From: Acidobacteriota bacterium
GTDB lineage: Bacteria > Acidobacteriota > Thermoanaerobaculia > Multivoradales > Multivoraceae
Reading direction: 5' to 3'
DNA: 64,000 nucleotides
NCBI GenBank assembly: GCA_028875725.1
Contig: JAPPCR010000006.1
Location: 1,681,786-1,745,785 of the forward strand
Every line of letters begins with the position of its first letter. Within the stretch, counting starts at the first letter, position 1. Shown here in pieces: positions 1-12,577 of this stretch. The notes under the pieces were generated by a model. That model searched no databases. It was not told the origin of the DNA and was given only the letters and a program-made list of their open reading frames with translations. A program made the position numbers and the translations under genes.

Positions 1-48
1 ACTGACGGCCGGTACCGCCAGGAACAGCAGCGCGAGGAGACCGCGCAC
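1..48 (-). CDS. Partial exported protein, N-terminus only
   Basis: On the reverse strand a GTG at 48-46 shares one base with the TAG stop of the CoA-transferase gene. It opens a frame reading V-R-G-L-L-A-L-L-F-L-A-V-P-A-V-S before the window ends. One arginine followed by a leucine/alanine core looks like the start of a signal peptide. The gene would be translationally coupled to the CoA-transferase and lie downstream of it in the same operon. Only 16 codons are visible, so product and function are unknown and the call could be chance. Confidence 0.4.
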   Translation of the reverse strand, partial: MRGLLALLFLAVPAVS

Positions 49-1262
49 TACACGACCCGTTCAGCCCGGAACGCCGCGATCTCGTCGCTGCTGTAGCCGA
101 GATCGCCCAGGATCTCGTCGGTGTGCTCGCCCAGGGTCGGTGCACGGTGACGGATCATGGCCGGAGTCTCGGTCAGGCGCACGGAAGGCTGCGCCACCGG
201 CGCCGGCCGCGCCATGCCCGGATAGTCGAGTTCGGCAAAGGAACCGACCTCCGCGATGTGTGGATCGTCCAGCGTCTGCTGCATCGAGTACACCGGCCCC
301 GATGGGATCATCGCCGCGTTCAGGGTCTCTACCGCTTCCCCGGTCGACCGGGAGGCGCACCACGCGGACATCCGTTTGCCGATCACGTCGCCGTGGTCGC
401 CCCGCGAGAGATCGTCGGCGAAGCGTGGATCGTTCAGCCAGTCGATCTCTTCGCCCTCGCCTCCGGCGCCGTTGTCCTCGGCCATCAGGTCGACCCAGCG
501 CCTGAACAGCGGTTCGCCGATCACCGAGCACAGGATCCAGCCATCGGCGGTGCGGAAGATGTCCCCCGGACCGGAGGTCTGCGACATGTTGCCGGTCGGC
601 AGCCGGTTGCGCTCGATCACCGCCTGCTCGATCAGGTTCGCGTTGCCCATCATCAAGGCGGTCTTGAGCAGTGCGCCCTCGACCATCTGCCCCTTGCCGG
701 TCTGCTGGCGGGCCATCAGGGCGGCCAGCGTGCCGTAGGCGCAGGAAAGCGCCGTCCCGAAGTCGACGAAGGGAGCGGCCGCGCGCCGCGGCCTGTCCGC
801 CTCGCCGGTCATGTAGGCGATGCCGGACATGACCTGACCGATGCCGTCGAAGCCGACCCGGTCGCTGTACCGGCCGCCGCGGCCGTAGGCCGACACAGTC
901 GTCAGGATGATGTCTTCCTTCACCTCGCGCAGGCTGTCCAGGTCCAGTCCCATCGCCTGGAGGGTCTTCGGCGGCAGATTCGCCACCACGACGTCCGCGG
1001 TCGCCAGAAGGCGCTTCACGATTTCCCGGCCGGCCGGTTTCGTCGGGTTCAGCGTCAGCGAGCGCTTGTTTCGGTTCATCTGCAGGAACATGCCGCCCTC
1101 TCCACTCGGCGCCACCGGAGCGATGAACCGGTCCTCGCTGCCCCGGACCTTCTCGACCCGGATGACTTCAGCCCCGAGATCGCCGAGCAGGGCGGCGCAG
1201 AACGGTCCGGCGATGTAGCGGCCGAAGTCCAGGACGCGGACGCCGGCGAGCACCTGGTGCAT
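48..1262 (-). CDS. CaiB/BaiF (family III) CoA-transferase
   Basis: Protein of 404 aa, predicted to move CoA between carboxylic acids in the cytoplasm; the substrate cannot be read from the sequence. The N-terminus (L-A-G-V-R-V-L-D-F-G-R-Y-I-A-G-P) and the segment N-R-N-K-R-S-L-T-L are typical of family III enzymes. Asp167 in the P-F-V-D-F-G-T segment matches the catalytic aspartate (Asp169 of formyl-CoA transferase) that forms the acyl-enzyme anhydride. Length is normal for the family. The frame is open far upstream, but family homology begins at this ATG. The neighbouring acyl-CoA synthetase and F420-type oxidoreductase, transcribed divergently, suggest a role in breaking down an organic acid. 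Confidence 0.9.
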   Translation of the reverse strand: MHQVLAGVRVLDFGRYIAGPFCAALLGDLGAEVIRVEKVRGSEDRFIAPVAPSGEGGMFLQMNRNKRSLTLNPTKPAGREIVKRLLATADVVVANLPPKTLQAMGLDLDSLREVKEDIILTTVSAYGRGGRYSDRVGFDGIGQVMSGIAYMTGEADRPRRAAAPFVDFGTALSCAYGTLAALMARQQTGKGQMVEGALLKTALMMGNANLIEQAVIERNRLPTGNMSQTSGPGDIFRTADGWILCSVIGEPLFRRWVDLMAEDNGAGGEGEEIDWLNDPRFADDLSRGDHGDVIGKRMSAWCASRSTGEAVETLNAAMIPSGPVYSMQQTLDDPHIAEVGSFAELDYPGMARPAPVAQPSVRLTETPAMIRHRAPTLGEHTDEILGDLGYSSDEIAAFRAERVV

Positions 1263-1292
1263 GGGAACTCCGTAGGGGTGGAAACGCAGTCT

Positions 1293-1304
1293 TCTCGCGC
1301 GAGA
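1293..1304. promoter_or_regulatory. 12-nt perfect palindrome in a divergent promoter region
   Basis: TCTCGCGCGAGA reads the same on both strands. It lies in the 126-bp gap between the divergent CoA-transferase and luciferase-like genes, about 30 bp upstream of the former. Its position and symmetry suit a dimeric repressor site. No regulator gene is adjacent, and a 12-nt GC palindrome can arise by chance at this GC content. Confidence 0.3.
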
Positions 1305-1337
1305 GAGCCGGGATCGTAGCAAGCCCGTCCGCTCCTC

Positions 1338-1343
1338 TATACT
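1338..1343 (+). promoter_or_regulatory. Candidate -10 box (TATACT) for the luciferase-like gene
   Basis: TATACT is the most AT-rich hexamer in a GC-rich gap and matches the sigma-70 -10 consensus well. It sits 45 nt upstream of the ATG at 1389, leaving room for the AGGAGA ribosome-binding site just before the start. No clear -35 box is seen 17 nt further upstream. Confidence 0.4.
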
Positions 1344-1388
1344 CGCGCGCCACCCTCGGAAACAGGCGCACCAAGCCAGGAGAACGAC

Positions 1389-2396
1389 ATGAAGGTTGAC
1401 GGCGGACTCCCCACCAATCTGCGCGAGGTTCCGGCCCGAATTCGCGAACTCGAAGACGCCGGTTTCGCGGCGGCGATGACCGCGGAGACGGCCCACGATC
1501 CGTTCTTCCCTCTGCTCCTGGCCGCGGAGCACAGCAAACGGATCGAACTGATGACGTCCATCGCGGTCGCCTTCGCCCGCACTCCGATGAACCTGGCGAA
1601 CGTCGGCCACGACCTGAACGCCTACTCCCAGGGCCGCCTCATCCTCGGCCTGGGCTCGCAGATCCGGCCGCACATCACGAAGCGCTTCAGCATGCCCTGG
1701 TCCCACCCGGCCCGGCGGATGAGGGAGTTCATCCTGGCGATGCGCGCGATCTGGTCGAACTGGTACGAGGGCGAGCGGCTGCGCTTCCAGGGCGAGTTCT
1801 ACTCCCACACCCTGATGACGCCGATGTTCACGCCGACCGACACGGAACACGGACCGCCGAAGGTGTTCCTGGCCGCCGTCGGGCCGCTGATGACCGAGGT
1901 CGCCGGCGAGGTGGCGGACGGTTTGATCGTCCATCCGTTCACGACGCAGTCCTACATGCGCGACACCACCCTGCCGGCCATCGAGCGCGGTCTGGCAACC
2001 GCTGGCCGCGACCGCTCGACGTTCGAGATCGCCTACCCCGGCTTTATCGTCTCCGGTCAGGACGAGAAGACCTTCGAGGCGACGAAGCAGGCGGTCAAGA
2101 AGCAGATCTCCTTCTACGGCTCGACGCCCGCCTACCGGCCGGTGCTCGAGTCGGAGGGCTGGGGCGACCTGCAGCTCGAGCTGAACCGGATGTCGAAGCA
2201 GGGCCAGTGGGACGAGATGGGTCTTCTCATCACCGACGAGATGCTCGACGCCTTCGCCGTCGTCGGCGAACCGGCCGACCTGGCCCGGGGCGTCCTCGAC
2301 CGCTACGGCGAGGTCGTCGACCGGATGAGCCCCAACCTCCGCTTTCTCGACGAGGTGACGCAGCGCGACGTGATCGCCTCCCTGTCCGCGAACTGA
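1389..2396 (+). CDS. Luciferase-like (LLM class) F420-dependent oxidoreductase
   Basis: Protein of 335 aa with the TIM-barrel pattern of bacterial luciferase-like enzymes. The N-terminal K-V-D-G-G-L-P-T-N-L-R-E-V, the Q-G-R-L-I-L-G-L-G-S-Q-I-R segment and the later A-A-V-G-P-L-M-T-E-V-A-G-E-V-A-D-G strand match the actinobacterial-type TIGR03617 subgroup as I know it. These enzymes use reduced coenzyme F420 for hydride transfer; the substrate is unknown. An AGGAGA ribosome-binding site precedes the ATG. The acyl-CoA synthetase starts 35 nt downstream, so the two are probably co-transcribed. F420 dependence is inferred from the family; no F420 biosynthesis gene lies in the window. Confidence 0.85.
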   Translation: MKVDGGLPTNLREVPARIRELEDAGFAAAMTAETAHDPFFPLLLAAEHSKRIELMTSIAVAFARTPMNLANVGHDLNAYSQGRLILGLGSQIRPHITKRFSMPWSHPARRMREFILAMRAIWSNWYEGERLRFQGEFYSHTLMTPMFTPTDTEHGPPKVFLAAVGPLMTEVAGEVADGLIVHPFTTQSYMRDTTLPAIERGLATAGRDRSTFEIAYPGFIVSGQDEKTFEATKQAVKKQISFYGSTPAYRPVLESEGWGDLQLELNRMSKQGQWDEMGLLITDEMLDAFAVVGEPADLARGVLDRYGEVVDRMSPNLRFLDEVTQRDVIASLSAN

Positions 2397-2431
2397 GCCC
2401 AGGGATCCGATCCCCACAGGAGTTGCACGCG

Positions 2432-4021
2432 ATGAAGGAGTTGATCTTCCACCGACTGTTCGTTCCAGCCATGAACTACCTGGCGAACAAGGAATCGATC
2501 ATCGATGGCGCCTACAGCGCGACCTTCGGGAAGCATGCCGACCGCACGATGCGCCTGTGCACGGCCCTGAGCGGCGAGTTGGGCGTCGGCCGTGCCGATC
2601 GCTTCGCCGTCATGGCGCTCACCAGCCATGAATATGTCGAGCTGTACCATGCCGCCTACCTCGGCGCCGGCGTGATCAACCCGCTGAACCTGCGTCTGGC
2701 CGGCAAGGAACTCGACTACATCGTGCGTGACTCGGGCACCGAGGTCGCCTTCGTCGACAAGACCTTCGCGCCCCTGTTCGCGCAGGCGATGGCGCTCGCC
2801 GGCGACGAGTGCACGGTCCGGCGCACGGTGTTGATCGGCGGGCCCGACGACGACACCGACGCCCCCTACGACCTGCGCTACGAAGACCTGATCGCCGGCA
2901 GCGACCCCGTCCTGCCGGACGAGCCGGAAGAGACCGATTCGGTCGTGCTGATGTACACCGGCGGCACGACCGGTCTGCCCAAGGGCGTTCTCTGCAACCA
3001 GCGCGCCGAGATCCTCAACACCTACCACGGGGTCATGCGCTTCCCGCAACTTTCCGACGGCGTCGCGCTGCTGCAGACACCGATCTTCCACGCCGCGTCC
3101 ATGGTCGGGGTCATCGCGACACAGACATTCGGCGGCAAGTTCGTCCTGATGCCGATGTTCGACCCGGGCGCGGCGATCGCGCTGATCGAGAAGTACCAGG
3201 TGACCACCACGACCATGGTGCCGACCATGATCCACATGCTGATGAGCCACCCGGATTTCGCGCCGGAGAAGCTCTCCTCGCTGCGCAACCTGGGTTATGG
3301 CGCGTCGCCGATGCCTGCGGCCCTGCTCGACCGGCTGCTCACCCTCTTCCCGGAGATGGAGATCGGCCAGGGCTACGGCATGACCGAGAGTTCGTCGTTG
3401 CTTACCGTTCTCGACGCTGAGGACCACAAGGTCGGCGGCGACCGCCTGCGTTCGGTCGGCCGGGCCGTGCCCGGCGTCGTGCTGTCGATCCAGGACGAGG
3501 ACGGCAACATTCTGCCTTCCGGCGAAGTCGGCGAGGTCTGCGCCAAAGGCGGCAACTACATGACCGAGTACTGGAACAAGCCGGAGGCCACGGAGGAAGC
3601 GTTCCAGGGCGGCTGGTACCACACCGGCGACGCCGGCTATCTGGACGAAGAGGGCTACCTGTTCCTGGTCGACCGGGTCAAGGACATGATCGTCTCGGGC
3701 GGCGAGAACGTCTACTCCGCCGAGGTCGAGAGCGCGATCTCGACCCATCCGGTCGTCGGCCAGGTGGCCGTGATCGGCGTCCCCCACGAAGTCTGGGGCG
3801 AGCAGGTCCACGCCATCGTCGTGCCGAAGGAGGGCGCCGACGTCGACGAGGGCACGGAAGCCTCGATCATCAGCCACGCCCGCGAGTCGATTGCCGGCTA
3901 CAAGGTGCCCAAGTCGGTCGAGTTCCGGGCCGAGCCCCTGCCTTTGTCCGGCGCGATGAAGGTGCTGAAGCGCGAGCTGCGCGCCCCGTACTGGGAGGGC
4001 AAGGAGCGCGGCATCAACTGA
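2432..4021 (+). CDS. AMP-binding acyl-CoA synthetase (class I adenylate-forming)
   Basis: Protein of 529 aa that should activate a carboxylic acid to its acyl-AMP and then acyl-CoA. The phosphate-binding loop M-Y-T-G-G-T-T-G-L-P-K-G lies at about 174-185. G-Y-G-M-T-E-S and the hinge H-T-G-D-A-G-Y-L-D-E-E-G follow, and the C-terminal catalytic lysine is Lys510 in S-G-A-M-K-V-L-K-R. All are intact. The frame is open upstream into the preceding gene, but the ATG at 2432 has CACAGGAG just before it and homology starts there. Length fits fatty-acid or long-chain CoA ligases (FadD-like). With the CoA-transferase and luciferase-like gene it forms a small acid-activation locus. Confidence 0.92.
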   Translation: MKELIFHRLFVPAMNYLANKESIIDGAYSATFGKHADRTMRLCTALSGELGVGRADRFAVMALTSHEYVELYHAAYLGAGVINPLNLRLAGKELDYIVRDSGTEVAFVDKTFAPLFAQAMALAGDECTVRRTVLIGGPDDDTDAPYDLRYEDLIAGSDPVLPDEPEETDSVVLMYTGGTTGLPKGVLCNQRAEILNTYHGVMRFPQLSDGVALLQTPIFHAASMVGVIATQTFGGKFVLMPMFDPGAAIALIEKYQVTTTTMVPTMIHMLMSHPDFAPEKLSSLRNLGYGASPMPAALLDRLLTLFPEMEIGQGYGMTESSSLLTVLDAEDHKVGGDRLRSVGRAVPGVVLSIQDEDGNILPSGEVGEVCAKGGNYMTEYWNKPEATEEAFQGGWYHTGDAGYLDEEGYLFLVDRVKDMIVSGGENVYSAEVESAISTHPVVGQVAVIGVPHEVWGEQVHAIVVPKEGADVDEGTEASIISHARESIAGYKVPKSVEFRAEPLPLSGAMKVLKRELRAPYWEGKERGIN

Positions 4022-4084
4022 GCACGCCGCGGCCGGACTGTCGGTGCGCCGACCTACTGGCCGGCATCAGGTCAGTCCCGGCGT

Positions 4085-5563
<1,479 letters not shown>

Positions 5564-5577
5564 GACCGGGGATTGTG

Positions 5578-7608
<2,031 letters not shown>

Positions 7609-7678
7609 GAGGTCCGGAATCCTCCTAGGATGAGCCTCCTTCGTCTGACAACGACTCCCCTCCAGGAGGCTTCTGCCA

Positions 7679-8677
7679 ATGGCCCGACCCTACCGAATCT
7701 TCGGCGGAGATCTCTCGCCCTACTCCATCAAGGTGCGCTCCTACTTCCGCTACAAGCAGATCCCCCACGAGTGGATCCACCGGAGTCCCGCCAACCAGGA
7801 CGAGTTCCGGCGCTACGCCAGACTGCCTCTGGTGCCCCTGGTCGTCACGCCGGACGACCGCGGCATGCAGGACTCGACGCCGATCATCGAGGCGATGGAG
7901 GCGGAGTACCCGGAGCCCTCGATCCATCCGTCCGACCCGACCGCGGCCTTCGTTTCCGTCCTGCTCGAGGAGTTCGGCGACGAGTGGGGCAACAAGTGGA
8001 TGTTCCACTACCGCTGGGCCCGGCCCGCGGACCAGGAGTCCGGCGCGCGCCGCATCGCGCAGGGCATGAACCCCGCTGCCGACGAGGAGACGCTCCAGGC
8101 GATGACCGCCCAGGTGCGTGAGCGGATGGTGCCGCGGGTCTGGTTCGTCGGTTCGAACGAGCAGACCGCGCCCCAGATCGAGAAGTCGTTCCTGGACGCC
8201 GTCGACCTGATCGAGGCCCACCTCGACGGTCGCGACTATCTGTTCGGCGACCGGCCCGCGTTCGGCGACTTCGGCATTGGATTCCAGATGCACCAGGCCT
8301 GGACCGATCCGACCCCCAACTCGCTGCTCGAGGAGCGGGCGCCCCGCACCGTCGCCTGGGTGAAGCGCCTGGTCGATCCGACCGCGAATGGCGACTTCGA
8401 GGACTGGGCGGCCCTGGCGCCGACCCTGACGCCCCTGCTCGAGCAGCAGGTGGGCGCCATCTTCCTGCCCTGGAGCGTCGCCAACGCCGGGGCGATCGCC
8501 GGCGGGCAGGACGAGTTCTCGGTCGCCCTCGGCAGCGGCGAGTGGATCCAGAAGCCGCAGAAGTACCACGCCAGGTCGCTGGGGGCACTGCGCGGCAAGT
8601 ACGGCGAGCTCTCCGAGCGCGGCGAGATCGACGCGGTGCTGGAATCGACTGGCTGTCTGCCGTGGTTGGCTGCCTGA
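7679..8677 (+). CDS. Glutathione S-transferase family protein
   Basis: Protein of 332 aa. The N-terminal 80 residues form a thioredoxin-like glutathione-binding domain: the S-P-Y-S-I-K-V-R-S-Y-F-R-Y-K segment, the cis-proline region L-P-L-V-P-L-V-V, and the glutathione-contacting D-S-T-P-I-I-E. The helical C-terminal half has G-D-R-P-A-F-G-D-F-G-I-G-F, the usual N-capping motif. It is longer than the usual 200-230 aa because of a C-terminal extension of roughly 100 residues that I do not recognise. CAGGAGG precedes the ATG. It fits the glutathione genes at 41.5-44.5 kb. Substrate unknown. Confidence 0.85.
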   Translation: MARPYRIFGGDLSPYSIKVRSYFRYKQIPHEWIHRSPANQDEFRRYARLPLVPLVVTPDDRGMQDSTPIIEAMEAEYPEPSIHPSDPTAAFVSVLLEEFGDEWGNKWMFHYRWARPADQESGARRIAQGMNPAADEETLQAMTAQVRERMVPRVWFVGSNEQTAPQIEKSFLDAVDLIEAHLDGRDYLFGDRPAFGDFGIGFQMHQAWTDPTPNSLLEERAPRTVAWVKRLVDPTANGDFEDWAALAPTLTPLLEQQVGAIFLPWSVANAGAIAGGQDEFSVALGSGEWIQKPQKYHARSLGALRGKYGELSERGEIDAVLESTGCLPWLAA

Positions 8678-8681
8678 TCGG

Positions 8682-9497
8682 CTAGGTGCCTTCGCCGTCC
8701 GCGTCGCGGGCACGCCGCCGCCAGAACCTCTCCATCTCCCTCTTCGGCCCGTCCGTGCCATAGGCGGCCCGGAACGCGGAGACCCCCGCCTCCACCGCCT
8801 GGTCCAGGGGCAGGTTGAGCCAGCGGCCGATCAGGCGCTTCTGCAGCGCGAGCGCCTCGGGGCTGAGCCGCAGCAGCCGTTCGACCTTGGCGTTCACCGC
8901 CGCTTTCAGGTCCGCGGCCGAAACGACCTCGCCGACCAGCCCGATCCGCGCCGCTTCGGTGGCGGCGATCGGATCGCCCAGGAACAAGAGCTCCCTGGCC
9001 CGGCCCAAGCCCACGAGGCCCGGCAGCAGGGCCGCCTCGATAACCGAAGGCAGACCGACGTGGGGTTCCGGCATCCCGAAGATCGCGTCGTCGGCGGCGA
9101 CCGACAGGTCGCAGGACACGAGGAGTTCCAGGCCCGCGCCGAGAGCCGCTCCCCGGACCTCGGCAACGACCGGCGCCGGGTGCTCGCGGATTGCCAGAAA
9201 GGCCCGGTGCAGGCCGCGGATGAAACGTTCCGCGTCGACCGCATCGAGGTCCTCCATCTCGCGAATGTCGGCGCCGCCGCAGAACACACCGTCGCCGGAG
9301 ATGACCAGTACCCGTGGACTCGCCGCGGCCGACTCCCGGACCGCCTGGCGCAGCGCCGCCGTGGTCGCGGAATCGAGCGCGTTTGCCTTCGAGCGCCGGA
9401 TCAGAACGATCCGCGCCACGTCGCCATCGAAGTCGAGCCGGACGTTGGACACGGTCCGGGATCGTACCCGGATCGGCCGGATAGGCTCCGCGGCCAT
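8682..9497 (-). CDS. Enoyl-CoA hydratase/isomerase (crotonase) family
   Basis: Protein of 271 aa with the crotonase fold. The oxyanion-hole segments are F-C-G-G-A-D-I-R-E-M and G-A-A-L-G-A-G-L-E-L. Both glutamates used by true hydratases are present: Glu124 (G-L-E-L) and Glu144 (G-M-P-E-P). This supports hydration of trans-2-enoyl-CoA in beta-oxidation. The chosen ATG overlaps the divergent TonB receptor start and has GGGAGG upstream. A GTG at 9452, giving 256 aa and beginning V-S-N-V-R-L-D-F, fits family homology equally well and would remove the overlap. It converges on the transferase gene with a 4-bp gap. Confidence 0.88.
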   Translation of the reverse strand: MAAEPIRPIRVRSRTVSNVRLDFDGDVARIVLIRRSKANALDSATTAALRQAVRESAAASPRVLVISGDGVFCGGADIREMEDLDAVDAERFIRGLHRAFLAIREHPAPVVAEVRGAALGAGLELLVSCDLSVAADDAIFGMPEPHVGLPSVIEAALLPGLVGLGRARELLFLGDPIAATEAARIGLVGEVVSAADLKAAVNAKVERLLRLSPEALALQKRLIGRWLNLPLDQAVEAGVSAFRAAYGTDGPKREMERFWRRRARDADGEGT

Positions 9498-12400
9498 GTC
9501 GATGGCCTCCCGCCCGTTTCGCCTGGCGGCGGCGCTCTTCTTTCTCTGTGCGGCGCCCGGGATGACTCAGGAGGACAGCCCGGCACCGGCTGACGAACAC
9601 GACCACGGCGAGGCGACCGGGGCCGACCACGACCACGAGCACCATACTCACGAGTTCGAGACCTTCAGCCACACGGTCACCGTCACCGGTTCGTGGATTC
9701 CCGGCACTCCCGAGGACGCGGCGCAGCCGGTTTCCGTTCTTTCGCGCGACGACCTGGAGGCGGAAGGCTCGCCCAGCGTGCTCGATCTCATCCGGAATCT
9801 CCCGATCAGTCTCGGCGCGAACCTCGGCTCCGAACAGTTCGGCGTGCGCGCCGGCGCGGACCGCTCGAGCCTGAACCTGCGCGGTCTCGGCGCGAGCCGC
9901 TCCCTCGTGCTCCTGAACGGCGACCGCCTGCCCTGGTCGCCAGGCGCGATCCCTGACCAGGCTCAGCTCATGGTCGACACGAACGTCCTGCCGATGGTCG
10001 CGGTCGAGCGGGTCGAGTTCCTGCGCGACGGTGGCGCGGCGACCTACGGCTCGGACGCGATCGCCGGCGTGATGAACGTGATCACCCGCAGCCACTTCGA
10101 CGGCCTCTCGTTCGAAGGCAAGCACAGCGTGATCGACGGCTCGAACGGCGATAACGAAATCGGCCTGATCGCCGGCCGGCCTTTCGCCGCCGGCCGGGGC
10201 CATGCGGTCAGTTCGCTCGGCCTCGCGCGGCGCAGCCCCATCCGCTTCCTCGACCGGCACTGGGCGCTCACCCCCTATGCCGACAACCCGCGCGGCGGCT
10301 GGTCGGGAACCGGCCGGCCGGCGACGTTCCATCCGCTATCCGGCGACCCCGGGATCCGGGACCCGAACTGCGAGCGCATCGGCGGCGCGGCCAGCAGTCC
10401 CGGGAGTTCACTCTGCCGCTACCAGTACACGGCATTCGACAACCTGGTGCAGGACACCCGCCGCGGGCAGTGGTTCACCGAAGCCTCCTGGGACACGGAG
10501 AACGGATGGCACCTGGGCGCCGAGGTTCTGCTCGCCCGCAGCGAGGTGCCGTCCTGGTTCACCTCGCCGTCCTATCCGCCCACCAGGGTCATGGACACCA
10601 GCCGCTCGGTGCGGGCGAACAACCCGGGCTTGATCGACATGGCCAGGCTGTACCCGGAACTCTACGGGCCCTACGCCTTCTGCGACGCACCCTACTGCCT
10701 GTGGAGCGGCGACGGCGACACCCAGGATGCCGCCGGCATCGACCCCGGCTGGCAGGAGGTCGCCTGGATTCGCGGCCGGACGTTCGGCCAGGAGGGGCCC
10801 CTGCGCAGTTACCTCCGGGAGTCCAGGACCGAACGGGTCGCCTTCGACTTCGAGGGGGTGACGGGAGAAACCCTGTGGGCGTTCCGCGCCTCGTGGTCGG
10901 CCGCGGAGCGGAAACTCGAAGACGGCGACGTCCTGGACTACCGGCTTCGACGCGCGCTGGCGGGGCTCGGCGGCCTCGCTTGCGAGGACCAGGCGCCGAA
11001 CGAGTACGACGGCGACGGCAACCTGATCTTCTCGCTCGACACGTTGCGCCGGCACGCGGGCCAGGGGGATTGCAGCTACTGGATTCCCTTCTCCAACTCG
11101 ATCAGGCCCCATCCCGCCGTGCCTGGCGTCACGAACCCCGAGTACGATCCGGCGTTCGACAACGGCCACCTGTTCGACTACCTGACGACGACGCTGGGGA
11201 CTCGCGGCGAAACGACCCTGTTCGTCCTGGAAGCCGTGGCCAGCGGTCTGCTGGGGTGGAACCTCCCCGGAGGCGCGGCGGAGTACGCAGCCGGCGTCCA
11301 GTGGCGCGGGGAGACCTACGAACTCACGCCCTACTCCATCGGCGCCGCGCCGCCCCGCGGCGGTGCGCTCCACGACATCGGAATCTATCCCTGCCCGGGC
11401 GGCCCGGAGATCACCTCCTGCGACAACCCGGACGGCCTGTTCGTCTACCTGCCGCCCGGCTTCTCGACCGAGGCCGATCGCGATATCGGGTCCATCTTCG
11501 GCGAACTGTCTCTGCCCCTCGCCTCCTCGCTCGACAGCCAGCTCTCGCTGCGCTTCGAGGACTACGGCGGGGATGTCGGATCGAGCCTCGATCCGAAGGT
11601 CGCGCTGCGCTGGCAGGCGACCGAAGCGCTGGCGCTGCGCGGTTCGCTGGGGACCACCTTCCGCGGTCCGACGCTCAACCAGACGGTCTCCGGCATCGCC
11701 GAGACTTCGCGCGAAGACATCGGTCCCATCGGCACGGCGAAGCCGGTCCGCATCCACGGCGATCCCGCGCTCGAACCGGAGTCGGCGACGACATTCAATG
11801 CGGGGCTCGTGGTCGAGCGGAGCGATCTGGCCGGCGCTGGCAGCAGACTCTTCGTCACCCTGGACTACTGGCGCTACGACTTCAGCGATCCACTGGTCAT
11901 CCAGCCCTTCGCCACCCTGATCGGTCTCGCCTGCCCGCCCGCCGACCATCCCCTGTGCGACCCGGGCTCACCCTGGTTCGACGCCCTGACGATCAGCGGC
12001 AACGTACCGACGATCGAGAATCTGGACTCCGTGTCGGTGCGGATCGTCAACGGGCCGGACATCGAAACCGACGGCATTGACTTCCGGGCCGACTTCGAGG
12101 CTGATGCGGGCCGGGGCCGCCTCCGCGTCGGTACTGCCGCCACGTACGCCCTGTCCTGGCGAATCGATGGCTGGGCACTCGGCGAGGCGTACGACGCGAG
12201 GGGCCGGCTCAACTTCGACACCTCCCTCGCCCGGCCGCTTCCGAAACTGAAGGGCCGCCTCTTCGCCGGTTACTCGCGCGGCCCGTTCACCGCCCGCTGG
12301 CAGTTGAACCACACCGGCTCGTTCCTCCAGGACGCGCCGCCGCCCTGGGGCGCCGACTACCCGGTCGACGCCCACGCCACCCACGACGTCCACGTCTCGT

Positions 12401-12555
12401 GGGCGCTGCCCGGCGAGCGCGCCACGCTCTTCGCCTCGATCCTCAACCTCGCGGACGAGGATCCGCCGCCGATCTTCCGCCCGGCGAACTACGACGCCTC
12501 GACCCACGACCCCCTGGGCCGGGTCCTCAGCATCGGCATGCGGTTGGAGTTCTAG
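9496..12555 (+). CDS. TonB-dependent outer-membrane receptor, copy 1
   Basis: Protein of 1019 aa. A signal peptide (about residues 1-24) precedes a histidine- and acid-rich stretch (residues 34-57, eight His), then a plug domain (Q-P-V-S-V-L-S-R-D-D-L, L-N-L-R-G-L-G, V-L-L-N-G-D-R-L, Y-G-S-D-A-I-A-G-V-M-N-V-I) and a long beta-barrel ending L-S-I-G-M-R-L-E-F. The terminal aromatic is typical for outer-membrane insertion. It should import a bound ligand using TonB energy. Several cysteine pairs occur in predicted loops. It closely resembles the receptor at 14.4 kb throughout. The ligand is unknown; the histidine run hints at metal. Confidence 0.93.
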   Translation: MSMASRPFRLAAALFFLCAAPGMTQEDSPAPADEHDHGEATGADHDHEHHTHEFETFSHTVTVTGSWIPGTPEDAAQPVSVLSRDDLEAEGSPSVLDLIRNLPISLGANLGSEQFGVRAGADRSSLNLRGLGASRSLVLLNGDRLPWSPGAIPDQAQLMVDTNVLPMVAVERVEFLRDGGAATYGSDAIAGVMNVITRSHFDGLSFEGKHSVIDGSNGDNEIGLIAGRPFAAGRGHAVSSLGLARRSPIRFLDRHWALTPYADNPRGGWSGTGRPATFHPLSGDPGIRDPNCERIGGAASSPGSSLCRYQYTAFDNLVQDTRRGQWFTEASWDTENGWHLGAEVLLARSEVPSWFTSPSYPPTRVMDTSRSVRANNPGLIDMARLYPELYGPYAFCDAPYCLWSGDGDTQDAAGIDPGWQEVAWIRGRTFGQEGPLRSYLRESRTERVAFDFEGVTGETLWAFRASWSAAERKLEDGDVLDYRLRRALAGLGGLACEDQAPNEYDGDGNLIFSLDTLRRHAGQGDCSYWIPFSNSIRPHPAVPGVTNPEYDPAFDNGHLFDYLTTTLGTRGETTLFVLEAVASGLLGWNLPGGAAEYAAGVQWRGETYELTPYSIGAAPPRGGALHDIGIYPCPGGPEITSCDNPDGLFVYLPPGFSTEADRDIGSIFGELSLPLASSLDSQLSLRFEDYGGDVGSSLDPKVALRWQATEALALRGSLGTTFRGPTLNQTVSGIAETSREDIGPIGTAKPVRIHGDPALEPESATTFNAGLVVERSDLAGAGSRLFVTLDYWRYDFSDPLVIQPFATLIGLACPPADHPLCDPGSPWFDALTISGNVPTIENLDSVSVRIVNGPDIETDGIDFRADFEADAGRGRLRVGTAATYALSWRIDGWALGEAYDARGRLNFDTSLARPLPKLKGRLFAGYSRGPFTARWQLNHTGSFLQDAPPPWGADYPVDAHATHDVHVSWALPGERATLFASILNLADEDPPPIFRPANYDASTHDPLGRVLSIGMRLEF

Positions 12556-12577
12556 GACCTTGCGGGGTCGAAACCGG

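Noticed and set aside
2207..2431. Longer acyl-CoA synthetase starting inside the luciferase-like gene
   Set aside because: The extra 75 residues are an Arg-rich out-of-frame reading of the upstream gene; the ATG at 2432 has a Shine-Dalgarno and matches family starts.
7629..7665. AGCCTCC/GGAGGCT inverted repeat between recQ and the transferase gene
   Set aside because: Seven bases only, and one arm is the Shine-Dalgarno of the transferase gene, so the match is likely incidental.
10408..11949. A 513-codon open frame on the reverse strand inside TonB receptor 1
   Set aside because: It is antisense to a clear receptor, has no recognisable domain, and such frames are expected at this GC content.
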